This document shows, one piece after another, positions 8,434-18,431 of a DNA stretch of 64,000 nucleotides. The translations under genes and the position numbers were made by a program. The DNA is from Nitrospira sp. (GTDB taxonomy: Bacteria > Nitrospirota > Nitrospiria > Nitrospirales > Nitrospiraceae). Each line of letters starts with the position of its first letter. Position 1 is the stretch's first letter. The notes beneath the pieces are model-generated. The model was not told the DNA's origin. It saw only the letters and a program-made list of their open reading frames with translations, and did not search any database. Location: NCBI GenBank assembly GCA_035968315.1, contig JAVYIN010000005.1, forward strand, positions 124,001 through 188,000. Direction: 5' to 3'.

Positions 8434-9642
8434 ATGAATAGCCTGCGCGGGAAAGGCCTTGCGGTCGCAGCCATACTTCTGTGTGTGTGCTATGTCGGAT
8501 ATCGGCTGTACGAAGGCCGGCTCGAAGCTGCGGCGCTGCGTGACGCCACCCTCGAACGCGCCGTTCCGACCGTGGCCGTAATCCATGCAACGCCGTTGCC
8601 GCCGAACGAGACGATTACGCTTCCCGGCAATATCCAGGCCTGGTACGAAGCGCCGATTTATGCGCAGGTCTCGGGCTATGTGAAGATGTGGTACAAGGAC
8701 TACGGGGCGCAGGCCAAGAAAGGCGATGTGCTCGCCGAAATCAACGCGCCGACGCTCGACGCCCAATATGCGCAAGCCAAGGCGGATTTGGAATCGGAGC
8801 GTGCCAAGAATGCGCTAGCCGAACTGACGGCACGACGCTACGTGGCGATGCGCACGAATCACGCACTTTCCGAGCAGGCGATCTCGGTGCAAGTCGCCGA
8901 GGCGAAAGCCGAAGCGGCCAAGGTCAAGGCGGCGGAACAAAACGTCAAGAACTTCGAGGCGATGATTCAGTTCAAGACCATCGTCGCGCCCTACGATGGC
9001 GTGGTCACTGTCCGCAATATCAATGTCGGCGACTACGTCAATAAAGAAGGTACGATCAGTTCCTCCGGCGGCTCCAGCACGATCAGTAACCTCTTTACCG
9101 TGGCCGACGTCAGTATGATGCGCCTCTTTGTCAGTGTGCCGGAGGCGTTCGGGCCCTTTCTCCAGCCAGGTCTGACGGCTGACGTGACGGTGCCGCAATT
9201 GCCCAATCGGCATTTCACCGCCAAGTTCCTGACCGTCGCCCGTGGATTCGATGTGAGCACGCGCACCGCCATCACAGAATTCACGATCGAGAACGAGGAC
9301 CGGGCGCTGTGGCCGGGTTCCTACGCGACCGTCCGTCTCACGGCGCCGGTCGAAAAAAGTGTATTCACGATTCCGTCCACCGCCATGGTCTTTCAAGAGC
9401 ATGGCGCGCAAGTGGCCGTGGTGACGGAAGGCGGCCGCGTGCATTTTCAGCCGATTACCGTCGGTCGGATTCTCGACAGCGCCATCGAGGTGGCGGACGG
9501 AATCTCCGCCAGCGAGCACATTATCAATAACCCCAGCGCCGCGCTGTTGGAAGGCGACACCGTGCGCATCGTCACGCCGGCGCCCGGGTACGATCTCGTG
9601 ACGCCGGATGCGCCGGCCTCAAAGGAAGAAACTTCAAAATGA
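8434..9642 (+). CDS. RND periplasmic adaptor (membrane fusion protein)
   Basis: The 402-residue product starts one base after the pump's stop codon (TGA-G-ATG). An N-terminal membrane anchor is followed by the lipoyl half-motif PIYAQVSGYVKMWYKDYGAQ, an alpha-hairpin rich in Ala, Glu and Lys (about 110-180), the second lipoyl half (IVAPYDGVVTVRNINVGDYV), and beta-barrel and membrane-proximal domains. It links the pump to the outer-membrane duct. The open frame extends into the pump gene, but those extra residues are the pump's sequence in another frame. Confidence 0.9.
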   Translation: MNSLRGKGLAVAAILLCVCYVGYRLYEGRLEAAALRDATLERAVPTVAVIHATPLPPNETITLPGNIQAWYEAPIYAQVSGYVKMWYKDYGAQAKKGDVLAEINAPTLDAQYAQAKADLESERAKNALAELTARRYVAMRTNHALSEQAISVQVAEAKAEAAKVKAAEQNVKNFEAMIQFKTIVAPYDGVVTVRNINVGDYVNKEGTISSSGGSSTISNLFTVADVSMMRLFVSVPEAFGPFLQPGLTADVTVPQLPNRHFTAKFLTVARGFDVSTRTAITEFTIENEDRALWPGSYATVRLTAPVEKSVFTIPSTAMVFQEHGAQVAVVTEGGRVHFQPITVGRILDSAIEVADGISASEHIINNPSAALLEGDTVRIVTPAPGYDLVTPDAPASKEETSK

Positions 9643-9655
9643 CGGTTCTCCTCAC

Positions 9656-11275
9656 ATGATGGGCACCCCCGCACGAACAGGATCGCAGGTGTCCGGCCTC
9701 CTGCTCGCCGGTGTGCGGCGCAGTGGGATGGTCCTGCTGGCGCTCAGTATGTCAGCCTGCAGCGACTGGTTGCCGCATGTCGATCTGGCGCCGGCCTATC
9801 AGCCCCCTCAATACGTGGTTCCGGCCTCATGGCACGGAGCCAGTCCCTTTGTGGAGGCGAAGCCGTCGGATGACGCCCTGCGTTCGGATTGGTGGACGCT
9901 GTACGATGATCCGCTCCTGAACAGACTTGAAGAGCAGGCGATGGCAGCCAATCCGGATCTCCAGGCCGCCGCGGAACGGTTCATCCAAGCTCGCGATGAC
10001 ATGATGAAGGCCCGGTCGCGCCGAATGCCGCAGATAGGACTGGGGTTTGGGGCCTCGAATAACAGGCAATCAGATAATACCCTGTTTCGCCCGCCTGACA
10101 GTCCGCTCCGGGAAAGCTCCGTGTCCATTGGCGGGCTGGCCTCCTGGGAACCTGATTTCTGGTCGGCGATCCGCAATGCGACGCGCGTGGAAACGTATCG
10201 CGCCGAGGAACGCGCCGCCGACTATGGGCTTGCGCGCCTCAGCCTGCAGGCGGAAATCGCGGCGAATTATTTCACTCTGCGCGGCTACGACGCCGAGGTC
10301 GCGACCTATAAGCAATCGATCGACCTCTATAAACGGTCACTCGCCATCGTGAAGACTCAGTTCGCCGGTGCGATCGCGTCGGCCCTCGATGTCGCCCGCG
10401 TCGAATCGCTTCTCTATAGCACGGAAACGAAATTGGCTCAGGTTCAAGGGCAACGCCAGGTGACGGAACAGTCGATTGCCATTCTCGTCAACATGGCGCC
10501 GGCCGGGTTCACGATCAAACCGGTCGATCAGCTGCGAGTGGCGACGGTCACGATCCCACAGACGATCCCGTCGACTTTGCTCGAGCGTCGGCCTGACGTG
10601 GCCAGAATGGAGCGCCAGATGGCGCAAGCGAACCGCGCCATCGGCATCGCCCGCGCCGCGTTTTATCCGAATGTGACGTTCCGGGCCGGAGGCGGCTTTG
10701 AGGATGCCGGCTTCAATCTCATCCAGCTGGCCAACAGTTTATGGTCCTATGGCGCGACGGTCGCGGTGCCGATGTTTCAGGGAGGGTATCGACGCGCCCA
10801 ATTGCAGCAGGCCTGGTCGGCCTACCGCGAAACGGAAGATCGATACCGTTCGACGGTGCTCAACGCCTTCCGCGAAGTCGAAAACAATTTGAGCCTGACG
10901 ACTCAGCTGAGCACGGCGGTCGACCGGCAGGAGGCTGCCGTCGGAGCGACGAAAAAGGCCCAAAACCTGACCACGGAGCTGTATCAGGGCGGGCTGGCCT
11001 CCAGCCTTGAACTGATTTACGCGCAGGTGGCCACGCTCACGGCGCGCATCGAATCGGTCCAGATCAAGGCCGAATTGCTGCGATCCTCGGTCGCGCTGAT
11101 TCGTGCGCTCGGCGGAGGCTGGGACCGTACGCAATTGCCGACGGACGAGGAGATCCAGCCGTTCGGTACATTCCAATATACCAATCTCGATAAACCGCCG
11201 CCTGTCGGGGGGATAGATGTTAATGTGCGTCACAACGGGATTGATAATGATCTGACGCAGCGGTCGGCGCCTTGA
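9656..11275 (+). CDS. Outer-membrane efflux lipoprotein (NodT/OprM type)
   Basis: The 539-residue product has a signal peptide with lipobox LSMSAC (Cys35 from ATG 9656). The two OEP repeats follow: WWTLYDDPLLNRLEEQAMAANPDLQAA early, IPSTLLERRPDVARMERQMA in the middle and LYQGGLASSLELIYAQ near the end. It is the third gene of the tripartite pump operon. ATG 9656 was chosen because the lipobox then sits at a normal distance; ATG 9659 is equally possible and neither has a strong ribosome site. A tail of about 50 residues after the last repeat is unlike the family and has no known role. Confidence 0.9.
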   Translation: MMGTPARTGSQVSGLLLAGVRRSGMVLLALSMSACSDWLPHVDLAPAYQPPQYVVPASWHGASPFVEAKPSDDALRSDWWTLYDDPLLNRLEEQAMAANPDLQAAAERFIQARDDMMKARSRRMPQIGLGFGASNNRQSDNTLFRPPDSPLRESSVSIGGLASWEPDFWSAIRNATRVETYRAEERAADYGLARLSLQAEIAANYFTLRGYDAEVATYKQSIDLYKRSLAIVKTQFAGAIASALDVARVESLLYSTETKLAQVQGQRQVTEQSIAILVNMAPAGFTIKPVDQLRVATVTIPQTIPSTLLERRPDVARMERQMAQANRAIGIARAAFYPNVTFRAGGGFEDAGFNLIQLANSLWSYGATVAVPMFQGGYRRAQLQQAWSAYRETEDRYRSTVLNAFREVENNLSLTTQLSTAVDRQEAAVGATKKAQNLTTELYQGGLASSLELIYAQVATLTARIESVQIKAELLRSSVALIRALGGGWDRTQLPTDEEIQPFGTFQYTNLDKPPPVGGIDVNVRHNGIDNDLTQRSAP

Positions 11276-11332
11276 TGGGGCTGCGGCGGGAGTCCGGAAC
11301 GGCACGTGGCCCTGTCGGCGCAATGAGTGCGT

Positions 11333-11362
11333 TTGACACGGGGCGGGTCGCAATCCTACGAT
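11333..11362 (+). promoter_or_regulatory. Candidate sigma-70 promoter of the first kinase/regulator pair
   Basis: TTGACA (11333-11338) and TACGAT (11357-11362) are separated by 18 bp, and a GAGGGAGAG ribosome site plus ATG follow at 11383. The regulator pair thus seems to be made by housekeeping polymerase, unlike the sigma-54 genes around it. Confidence 0.45.
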
Positions 11363-11382
11363 GCTCTATTGAGGGAGAGCCC

Positions 11383-13311
11383 ATGCGAGAGCGCGCCGCC
11401 CGCCTGTTCAACAACCTTCCGATTCATCGCAAGCTGCTGCTCGCGTCGTTCATTCCGTTGGTCGCCCTCATCGTCTTGAGCGTCATGACCTACCAGAGCG
11501 TGGAGACGTTTTCGCAAGACGAAGAGCAGCTGGACAGTCTCTATGTGACGCAAAAGAATGCGGCCGAGTATATGCGGCTGGCCGTCGATCTGGAAACCGG
11601 CTTCCGGGGATATGTGCTGACCGAACAGCATCGGTATCTGCGGCCGTATCGCGTCGCGCAGGAAGGGATCGCTGCCATCGGCCACGATCTGGCCGAGCGC
11701 CTTTCCGGTGAGCAGTTGGATCGCTTCAAAGCGATTCAAACGCTGGTGGTCCAGTTGGTGACGGAGAAAGAAGCGTTGATTCGCGCCATCAAGGAGGGGC
11801 ACAAACAGGAGGCATTCCACTACATCGAAGAGGGGCGCGGACGGGAATTGATGGTGGAGATTCGGCGGCAGATGGGAATCTTTGACCGGTACGGGCAGCA
11901 GAGTGTCGCTGAAAAATTGGCGCAGTTGAGCCAGGATCGCACGTCCACCATGTTCGTGGTGCTGGGCGGCGGCGTGTTTACCTTCGGGCTGATGGTCAGC
12001 GCGCTCTATCTGATTGCCCGTTCGATCGCGACGCCGCTGCGCGACCTGGCGACGACGGTCGGATCCTCGCCCGCGGGATTGGTGCCGGCCATCGCTGTGC
12101 TGGCGCGCACCGACGAAATCGGGGATCTCACGAGGGTCATGCACGACATGAGCGCCCAGATTCGCGGGCATTTCAATGAGATGGAGAAGTCCGAGGCCGC
12201 TCTTCGCCGGCTGAACGAGCACCTGGCGGCCTCCGAGGCAAAGTATCGAGGGCTTGTCGATCACGCTCCGTTCGGGATTTTTACCACGACGGGAATGCAG
12301 ATTACGTTTAGCAATCGCTATAACCAAGAGCTTGCGGGGCTTGATCCCGATGATCCGGTGGACCCCGATGCGTTCAGGGAGTGCATTCACCCCGAGGACC
12401 GCGACCGAGTCCTGTCAGAATTTCGGCAAGCGGTGGCGCAGGGACAGCCGTGCGAAACCGTCTTCCGATTTTTGCACAAGAACGGCGGCGTGCGCAAAGT
12501 GTTGAGCCGCCGCCTGCCCATCGTCGGCGGCGACGGCCTCCAGCCGGTGTATGTGGGGTTCAACGTCGATATTACGGCCTTGGAAGACCTGCAGGCCCGG
12601 TTGAGCCGGGCCGAGCATTTGGCGACGTTGGGGCAGGTGGCGGCGGGCATTGCCCATGAGCTCAGGAATCCCCTCGTCGGGATCGGGTCCACCGCCTCGC
12701 TGTTGCTGGATGAGTTTGCGGGCGATGATCCGCGGCGGACGGACATTGACGTGATTTTGAAAGAGGCGAAACGATTGGATCGCATCGTGAACCAAATCGT
12801 GGAATATGCGCGGCCGCGCGAGCTGGCGCCGGTGCAGTTCAGCCTCTCGGATGTGATCGACGAAGTGGTCAAAACGCTCGATGTGCCGCTGCAGGCGAAA
12901 CAGCTCGGCATCCGGGCGTCGTTGTCCCCGACAGCCGCCCAGGTGCATGCCGATCGGGATCAGATCAAGCAGGTGCTGCTGAATGTCATTCACAATGCGA
13001 TCGATGCCTCTCCGGTGAATGGCGCGGCCATCGAGGTGATCGCCTTCGAACTGTCCAGCCAGGATCGGCCGGGCATCGTGGTGCTCGTCAAAGACGCCGG
13101 CGTCGGGATTGCGCCCGACGCGCTGTCCCGCGTCTTTGAGCCGTTTTTTACCACAGGCAAGCGGCATGGCACGGGGTTGGGGCTCGCCATCTGCCGGAAC
13201 ATCATCGCGAGTCATGGGGGCGATATCCACATGACGAGCGAGGCGGGAAAAGGGACGACCGTGCGGATCTGGCTCCCGCTGAGCCAGGAGCCGCACACGG
13301 TGAAAGGCTGA
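11383..13311 (+). CDS. Membrane sensor histidine kinase (CHASE3-HAMP-PAS-HisKA-HATPase)
   Basis: From ATG 11383 (GAGGGAGAG upstream) the kinase is 642 residues. TM1 lies at about 17-38, a CHASE3-like periplasmic sensor with LETGFRGYVLTEQ follows, then TM2 near 190-212, HAMP, and PAS (about 285-395). The HisKA domain has the phospho-acceptor His425 in AGIAHELRNP, and the ATPase domain ends with [18 protein letters not shown]. The signal sensed by CHASE3 domains is generally unknown. The gene lies 3 bp upstream of an NtrC-type regulator and is surely its partner. Upstream of ATG 11383 the frame is open but lacks a ribosome site. Confidence 0.9.
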   Translation: MRERAARLFNNLPIHRKLLLASFIPLVALIVLSVMTYQSVETFSQDEEQLDSLYVTQKNAAEYMRLAVDLETGFRGYVLTEQHRYLRPYRVAQEGIAAIGHDLAERLSGEQLDRFKAIQTLVVQLVTEKEALIRAIKEGHKQEAFHYIEEGRGRELMVEIRRQMGIFDRYGQQSVAEKLAQLSQDRTSTMFVVLGGGVFTFGLMVSALYLIARSIATPLRDLATTVGSSPAGLVPAIAVLARTDEIGDLTRVMHDMSAQIRGHFNEMEKSEAALRRLNEHLAASEAKYRGLVDHAPFGIFTTTGMQITFSNRYNQELAGLDPDDPVDPDAFRECIHPEDRDRVLSEFRQAVAQGQPCETVFRFLHKNGGVRKVLSRRLPIVGGDGLQPVYVGFNVDITALEDLQARLSRAEHLATLGQVAAGIAHELRNPLVGIGSTASLLLDEFAGDDPRRTDIDVILKEAKRLDRIVNQIVEYARPRELAPVQFSLSDVIDEVVKTLDVPLQAKQLGIRASLSPTAAQVHADRDQIKQVLLNVIHNAIDASPVNGAAIEVIAFELSSQDRPGIVVLVKDAGVGIAPDALSRVFEPFFTTGKRHGTGLGLAICRNIIASHGGDIHMTSEAGKGTTVRIWLPLSQEPHTVKG

Positions 13312-13314
13312 CCG

Positions 13315-14703
13315 ATGCGCGCAGTCATTTTTGTGACCGACGATGAACAGGCGATTCGCACCGCGATCGTGAAGCGGCTGACCCGGCAAGGGCATCGCGC
13401 CGTGGGGTACGAGTCCGGCGAAGCGTTGCTGGAGGCGCTCCGGCACGATGTGCCCGATCTCGTGCTGCTCGATTTGAAGATGCCGGGCCTCAACGGGCTC
13501 GATACCCTAAAGAGCCTGCGGCAGCTGGCTCCGTCCGCCATGGTGATCATGTTGACGGCGTACGGAACCGTGCAGGACGCCGTGGAGGCGATGAAGCTGG
13601 GGGCGTATGATTTTCTGATCAAGTCGGTCGATCTGGAGGGCATCGATCCGGTGGTCGCCCGGGTGCTGGATGTCGTGACGCTCCGGCGGCGTCTGGAGTC
13701 GGAGCTGGGCCGGCAGGAGAGCCAGTATCAGTTGAGCAATCTGGAAGCCCAGAGTTATGCGATGAAGCACTTGCTCGAACAGGTGCGTGAAGTGGCGGAT
13801 AATCCCAAATCGTCGGTGATGCTGCTCGGCGAAACGGGAACCGGGAAAGAGTTTTTTGCGCGCGTCATTCATCACAACGGGCCACGGGCGTCCGGGCCGT
13901 TCATCGGCGTCAATTGCACCGCGATTCCCAAGGAGCTCTTTGAGAGCGAGCTGTTCGGGTTTGAACGAGGCGCCTTTACGGGCGCTAACCAGCGGAAGCT
14001 GGGGCTGCTGGAAAAGGCGGAAGGCGGCACGCTGTTCCTGGACGAGATCGGGGACCTCGATCAGTCCATGCAGGCCAAGCTGTTGCGCGTGATTCAAGAA
14101 CGGTCGTTTCGGCGCCTTGGCGGGACCGACGACCTCGGGGTGGATTTCCGGCTCATTACGGCGACCAATCGGGATTTGAAGAAAGAGGTGGCGCGCGGGG
14201 CCTTTCGCGAGGATCTCTATTTCAGGCTCAATGTCGTGGCGTTTGAACTCCCGCCGTTGCGGCGGCGCGCGGAAGATATTCTGCCCCTCTGCCGGCGTGC
14301 GATTGTCCGCTTCGCGCAGGAGTTCGGCAAGCCGGTGCCGGATCTGGATCCCGAGGCCTGCCGGATGCTCGAACGTTATGCCTATCCGGGCAATATCCGC
14401 GAACTGCAGAACATTCTCGAACGCGCCATGATCTTCTGCCAAGGGCGGACGCTGACGCCCAATTGCCTGCCCGCTGAACTGCGGGAGAGCGCGGCGAAGG
14501 TCGCCGTGGCCGCGGGCACGGGAACCGATCCGGTCGTGCGAGTCGAGATGAGGCTGGGACAACAGACGCTCATCGATGTCGAGCGGGCGCTGATCGACGA
14601 AGTGCTGCGCTTGTCGGACTATAACAAAACCCTGGCTGCCAAGCACCTCGGCCTGACGCGATTTGCGTTGGATCGACGGCTCAAAAAGGCCGACGACGAG
14701 TAG
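13315..14703 (+). CDS. Sigma-54-dependent response regulator (NtrC type), intact
   Basis: The 462-residue protein has a receiver domain with phospho-acceptor Asp53 (VLLDLKMPG), an AAA+ domain with Walker A GETGTGKE, the sigma-54-contact loop GAFTGA, Walker [10 protein letters not shown], and a C-terminal Fis-type helix-turn-helix ([20 protein letters not shown]). All parts of a working enhancer-binding activator are present. It lies directly after its kinase. Its targets are not known; the CGCAC-N10-GTGCG sites before the FNT, modA and RND operons are candidates because the RND operon ends just upstream. Confidence 0.93.
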   Translation: MRAVIFVTDDEQAIRTAIVKRLTRQGHRAVGYESGEALLEALRHDVPDLVLLDLKMPGLNGLDTLKSLRQLAPSAMVIMLTAYGTVQDAVEAMKLGAYDFLIKSVDLEGIDPVVARVLDVVTLRRRLESELGRQESQYQLSNLEAQSYAMKHLLEQVREVADNPKSSVMLLGETGTGKEFFARVIHHNGPRASGPFIGVNCTAIPKELFESELFGFERGAFTGANQRKLGLLEKAEGGTLFLDEIGDLDQSMQAKLLRVIQERSFRRLGGTDDLGVDFRLITATNRDLKKEVARGAFREDLYFRLNVVAFELPPLRRRAEDILPLCRRAIVRFAQEFGKPVPDLDPEACRMLERYAYPGNIRELQNILERAMIFCQGRTLTPNCLPAELRESAAKVAVAAGTGTDPVVRVEMRLGQQTLIDVERALIDEVLRLSDYNKTLAAKHLGLTRFALDRRLKKADDE

Positions 14704-14794
14704 CCTGACCCGCCGGTCTCCTCCTCATCCCCTTTCGGTGGGCTAGAGTTTTCTTCTGCCTGTTGCTTACAATGCGGTCTGCGGCAGGGGGGCT

Positions 14795-16825
14795 ATGAGA
14801 ATCCGGACCATTCGCGGACGCATTGTGTTGGCCATCGTGCTGGTGGGTTGTATCCCGCTGGTGATTGGGCTTGTCCTGGCCTATGTGTCGGGCATGCGGT
14901 CGCTGCGTGATGTCATCGGCGGCAATCTGCAAGCCGTGGCGGTGCAGGCGGCGGATCGCGTGACCCTGCTGGTGCAGAGCGAGGTGCAGAGCGTCAGGCT
15001 GCTGGGCTCCGCCCCGTTGCGTGTCCGCCAGCCGGTGGAGGGAGCCAACCAATCCTACCCTCAGGAGCCGGCATCCGTGCAAGCCGTCATTGCCGAGCGG
15101 ATGCAGGTGTGGGAACAGGGAGGGGACGGCGCCAGGAGGCTGATGAACGCCGAATTATCCCGGTTCCTCTTGGGCACCAAAGTGCGCGACGGCGACAAAG
15201 TTGTCGGCTTGCTGATCGCCGACAAGCACGGGGCGCTGGTGGCCGCGAGTTCCGATCCCGATCATTATGTGTTTGCGAACGAGCCCTGGTGGGCGGCGAT
15301 TCACGCGGGAGGGGTCGATCAGGTCTATGTCAGCGGGCTGATTCCGGCGCACGAAGGATCGTTCAGGACGCCGGAAGAAACCATCGATATTGCCGTGCCG
15401 ATTCTGGACGAGCGGCAGCATACGGTGATCGGGGCGGTGAAGGCGTCGTATCGATTCGATACGCTCTTCGCGATGATCAATCAAATCCGGATCGGGCAGA
15501 CCGGCCATGCGATGCTGTTCGACGCGGCGGGCCATCCGCTGGTCTGCCCGATTCTGCCCCGGCAGGCGCACCGCATTCCCGGCCAGCTCATGTCCATGAT
15601 CGTCTCGATGCAGCCGGGTTGGGGCATTGCGGAAGATGACGGGCATGGCGGGACGGATACGGTGGTCGGCTTTGCGCCGGTCACCGGCCTTCCGTTGCCC
15701 GACAGCTCCTGGCATATCTTCGTGCGTCAGCAACCAGGCGAGAGTTACGCGCCCATTCGGGACCAGTTGCGGAATTTGGCGGTCATTGGCTTGGTGATGC
15801 TCGGATTGTTGTGGGCGATGGGCCGCTACGTGGCGTCACGCATTGCGCAGCCGATTCAGATTTTGCAGGCCGGCGTGGAGGCGATCAGCCAGGGCACGTT
15901 CGACCGGCCGTTGAATATTCAAACAGGGGATGAGTTCGAGGAACTGGCCGCCGCCGTCCATCGCATGGCCGACCGGCTTAAGGCCTCGCGGGTGGAGCTG
16001 GAAACGTTGAATGCCGATCTGGCGCGGCGCGTCGAGGAGAAAACGGCCGAAGTCACGGAGCACATGAAGCAGCTTCAGTTCGCCGAACGGCTGGCGACGC
16101 TGGGCAAGGTGGCCAGCGGGATCGCGCATGAAATCAATAACCCCCTGGGGATCATTCTGAACCGGATCGAGTGCATGGAGATCGAGGCCGCGCACTTGGG
16201 CGTGTCGGAGGAGCAGCAGCGGGACCTGCTGGCGATCCGCACTCAGGCCGACCGCATTTCACGGATTACGAAGAGCATGCTGGCCTTGTCCCGTGGCGCC
16301 GCGACCGTGCTGAAGCCGATCGATGTGAATTGCGTCCTGAAGGCCTGTATCGAGGCGTCGCAGGAACGGGCATCTGCCAAAGGCGTGCGGATCGACGTGG
16401 CGCTGTCACCGGAACTGCCGCCGATCATGGGCGACCGTGACCGGATCGAAACGGTGATGATGAATCTGATCAACAATGCGCTCGACGCGGCGAAGGAGGG
16501 GGTGCCTCCGGCGCTGGTGACGGTGCAGTCCGAACGCTGTCCGGGGAAAGAGGGCGAGCGAGTGCTGGTGCGCATCAGCGATACGGGCCCTGGCATTCCG
16601 GAAGAGATGTTGGGGCGCATCTTCGATCCCTTCTTTACCACCAAGGAAGAAGGCCAGGGCACCGGCTTGGGGCTCTTTCTTAGTTATGGCATCGTCGCCG
16701 ATCACCGTGGACATCTTGAAATCGAAAACGGCCGGCGCGGGGCCGTGGCGTCCGTGTATCTGCCCGCGCTTGCGCCAGTCAGTGACACGCATCAGGAGGC
16801 CGGATGGGAACAGGGAAGATACTGA
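14795..16825 (+). CDS. Membrane sensor histidine kinase (dCache-HAMP-HisKA-HATPase)
   Basis: The kinase has 676 residues. TM1 is at about 9-30, then a large periplasmic domain of roughly 290 residues resembling double Cache (ANEPWWAAIHAGG, TGHAMLFDAAGHPLV), TM2 near 327-350, HAMP, a coiled linker, HisKA with His445 (ASGIAHEINNPLG) and an ATPase domain ending GQGTGLGLFLSYGIV. dCache domains usually bind small molecules such as amino or carboxylic acids. Its 3' end overlaps the next regulator gene by 22 bp, so they are co-translated partners. Confidence 0.9.
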   Translation: MRIRTIRGRIVLAIVLVGCIPLVIGLVLAYVSGMRSLRDVIGGNLQAVAVQAADRVTLLVQSEVQSVRLLGSAPLRVRQPVEGANQSYPQEPASVQAVIAERMQVWEQGGDGARRLMNAELSRFLLGTKVRDGDKVVGLLIADKHGALVAASSDPDHYVFANEPWWAAIHAGGVDQVYVSGLIPAHEGSFRTPEETIDIAVPILDERQHTVIGAVKASYRFDTLFAMINQIRIGQTGHAMLFDAAGHPLVCPILPRQAHRIPGQLMSMIVSMQPGWGIAEDDGHGGTDTVVGFAPVTGLPLPDSSWHIFVRQQPGESYAPIRDQLRNLAVIGLVMLGLLWAMGRYVASRIAQPIQILQAGVEAISQGTFDRPLNIQTGDEFEELAAAVHRMADRLKASRVELETLNADLARRVEEKTAEVTEHMKQLQFAERLATLGKVASGIAHEINNPLGIILNRIECMEIEAAHLGVSEEQQRDLLAIRTQADRISRITKSMLALSRGAATVLKPIDVNCVLKACIEASQERASAKGVRIDVALSPELPPIMGDRDRIETVMMNLINNALDAAKEGVPPALVTVQSERCPGKEGERVLVRISDTGPGIPEEMLGRIFDPFFTTKEEGQGTGLGLFLSYGIVADHRGHLEIENGRRGAVASVYLPALAPVSDTHQEAGWEQGRY

Positions 16826-18213
16826 TCGTCGATGATGAAGTCGATGCGCTGGATAACTGCCGCCGCATTTTGAGCCGGTTGGGGTACGACTGCCTGACGG
16901 AGCACGATTCGCTGCGCGCCGTGGAGCGGATCAGGCAGGAGCGGCCCGATCTGGTGCTCACGGATCTGCGCATGCCGGGCCTCGACGGCCTCGGTCTGCT
17001 GGCCGAGGCCAAACGAGTCGATCCCGCGATCAATGTGGTGCTATTGACCGCCTATGCCACCGTGCAGACGGCCGTGGACTCCATGCGGCATGGCGCGTTG
17101 GATTATGTGCTGAAGCCCTATACCAGTAAAAGCCTGGAGGAGGTGGCCAAGCGGGCGTTCGACCAGGCGGAGCCGCCGCGCGCGGCCGAGTCGGTGTCCG
17201 AGAGGGGCGCGGGCTGTTCAGACTCCTCCGGCAGGAGCGCCCTTGGGCGCATTCTCGGGCGGAGCCAGGCGATGCAGGACGTGAAGAGTCTGATCGCCAA
17301 AGTGGCCAGGACGGATGCGAATATCTTGATCTACGGTGAAAGCGGCACGGGCAAAGAATTGGTGGCTCGCGCGATTCACGATGAAAGCGAGCGGAGGCGC
17401 CAGCCGTTCATGCCGCTCGATTGTGTGGCGCTGCCCGACTCCCTGCTGGAATCTGAATTGTTCGGCCATGAAAAAGGGGCCTTTACCGGCGCGCATGCGG
17501 CGAAGGCCGGGTTGTTCGAAGTGGCTCACCAAGGCACGGTCTTTCTGGACGAAGTCAGCGGGATGAGCCAGACGCTGCAGTCACGGCTGCTTCGCGTGTT
17601 GCAAGAGCGCCATGTCCGTCGCGTGGGCGGCACGCGCTATGCCGACATCGATGTGCGGGTCATTGCCGCCTCCAATCGCGATTTGGAAGAGGCCTGCCGC
17701 AAAGGCGAATTTCGGGAGGATCTCTTCTACCGGCTGAACGTGATTCCCATCGTGCTGCCGCCGTTGCGCGAGCGTGACGGCGATGTGCAGGTGCTGGCGC
17801 AGGAGTTTCTCGCGCGCTTTCGGGGCCGGGGGCGCGCCGGGTCCGAGGCGGAGCCCGCATTCGATCCATCGGCCATGGCCTGTTTGAAGGCGCATGCCTG
17901 GCCCGGCAATGTGCGGGAACTGCAGAATGTGATCGAACGGGTGGCGGCGCTGGCGGATGGCCCGACGATCCGGGTTGAGCATCTCCCGGAGCGGTTGCGC
18001 GCAGCGGGAGAATCGGACGAAGCCGAGGCGGAGGAAGCCGCCTCCTACAAGCAGGCCAAGCAGGAAGTGGTCCGGTCGTTTGAGCGGAGCTTTCTGCTGG
18101 AGTTGCTGAAACGCCATGGCTGGCACATGAGCCACGCGGCGCAAGAAGCCGGTGTGGATCGCAAGACCATCGAGCGGATGGTCAAGCGGCATGGCCTCCG
18201 AGAGCCGGGATGA
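16804..18213 (+). CDS. Sigma-54-dependent response regulator (NtrC type), intact
   Basis: The 469-residue protein has a receiver domain with Asp54 (VLTDLRMPG), an AAA+ domain with GESGTGKE, GAFTGA and TVFLDEVSG, an arginine in FREDLFYRLNV, and a Fis-type helix-turn-helix at the C terminus (KRHGWHMSHAAQEAGVDRKT). It overlaps its kinase gene. Its receiver is closely similar to that of the degenerate regulator 219 bp downstream, pointing to gene duplication. It is the natural candidate to bind the TGGG-N10-CCCA palindromes before that gene and before the two oxidase cassettes, but this is inferred from position only. Confidence 0.93.
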   Translation: MGTGKILIVDDEVDALDNCRRILSRLGYDCLTEHDSLRAVERIRQERPDLVLTDLRMPGLDGLGLLAEAKRVDPAINVVLLTAYATVQTAVDSMRHGALDYVLKPYTSKSLEEVAKRAFDQAEPPRAAESVSERGAGCSDSSGRSALGRILGRSQAMQDVKSLIAKVARTDANILIYGESGTGKELVARAIHDESERRRQPFMPLDCVALPDSLLESELFGHEKGAFTGAHAAKAGLFEVAHQGTVFLDEVSGMSQTLQSRLLRVLQERHVRRVGGTRYADIDVRVIAASNRDLEEACRKGEFREDLFYRLNVIPIVLPPLRERDGDVQVLAQEFLARFRGRGRAGSEAEPAFDPSAMACLKAHAWPGNVRELQNVIERVAALADGPTIRVEHLPERLRAAGESDEAEAEEAASYKQAKQEVVRSFERSFLLELLKRHGWHMSHAAQEAGVDRKTIERMVKRHGLREPG

Positions 18214-18272
18214 CCGGCCCGTTCCGCGCGACATTCCTGTCCCATTCGATAGGGTAACTCTTCAACATGGGT

Positions 18273-18302
18273 GCGGCATGGGGCGTGATTGCCCCATGCC
18301 GC
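18273..18302. promoter_or_regulatory. Group B activator palindrome upstream of the degenerate regulator
   Basis: A perfect 12-bp inverted repeat (GCGGCATGGGGC, six-base spacer, GCCCCATGCCGC) lies 60 bp after the preceding stop codon. Its core, TGGGGCGTGATTGCCCCA at 18279-18296, shares the 18-bp TGGG-N10-CCCA layout with sites at 19782, 28431 and 28522. It is centred about 50 bp upstream of a sigma-54 promoter. No T-run follows it, so an enhancer is likelier than a terminator, though it could do both. Confidence 0.6.
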
Positions 18303-18336
18303 GTCCTCCTGCCTAGATATTTAGCCAGTTTCGTAG

Positions 18337-18352
18337 CGGCACTGTATTTGCT
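18337..18352 (+). promoter_or_regulatory. Sigma-54 (-24/-12) promoter of the degenerate regulator
   Basis: CGGCACTGTATTTGCT agrees with the sigma-54 consensus at every position that matters except the first base (C for T), with GG-N10-GC spacing exact. Transcription would start near 18363, about 70 nt before the ATG at 18432. Confidence 0.7.
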
Positions 18353-18431
18353 CCTTGTTTTGCAGGAGCGGACGGCAGCGTGCGTTCCTCTTGGCAGCTG
18401 AGCCAGTTGCGGACATGGAGCGAATCGGACG

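Noticed and set aside
14768-14773. TACAAT as a -10 element before the second kinase
   Set aside because: No acceptable -35 element lies 16-18 bp upstream.
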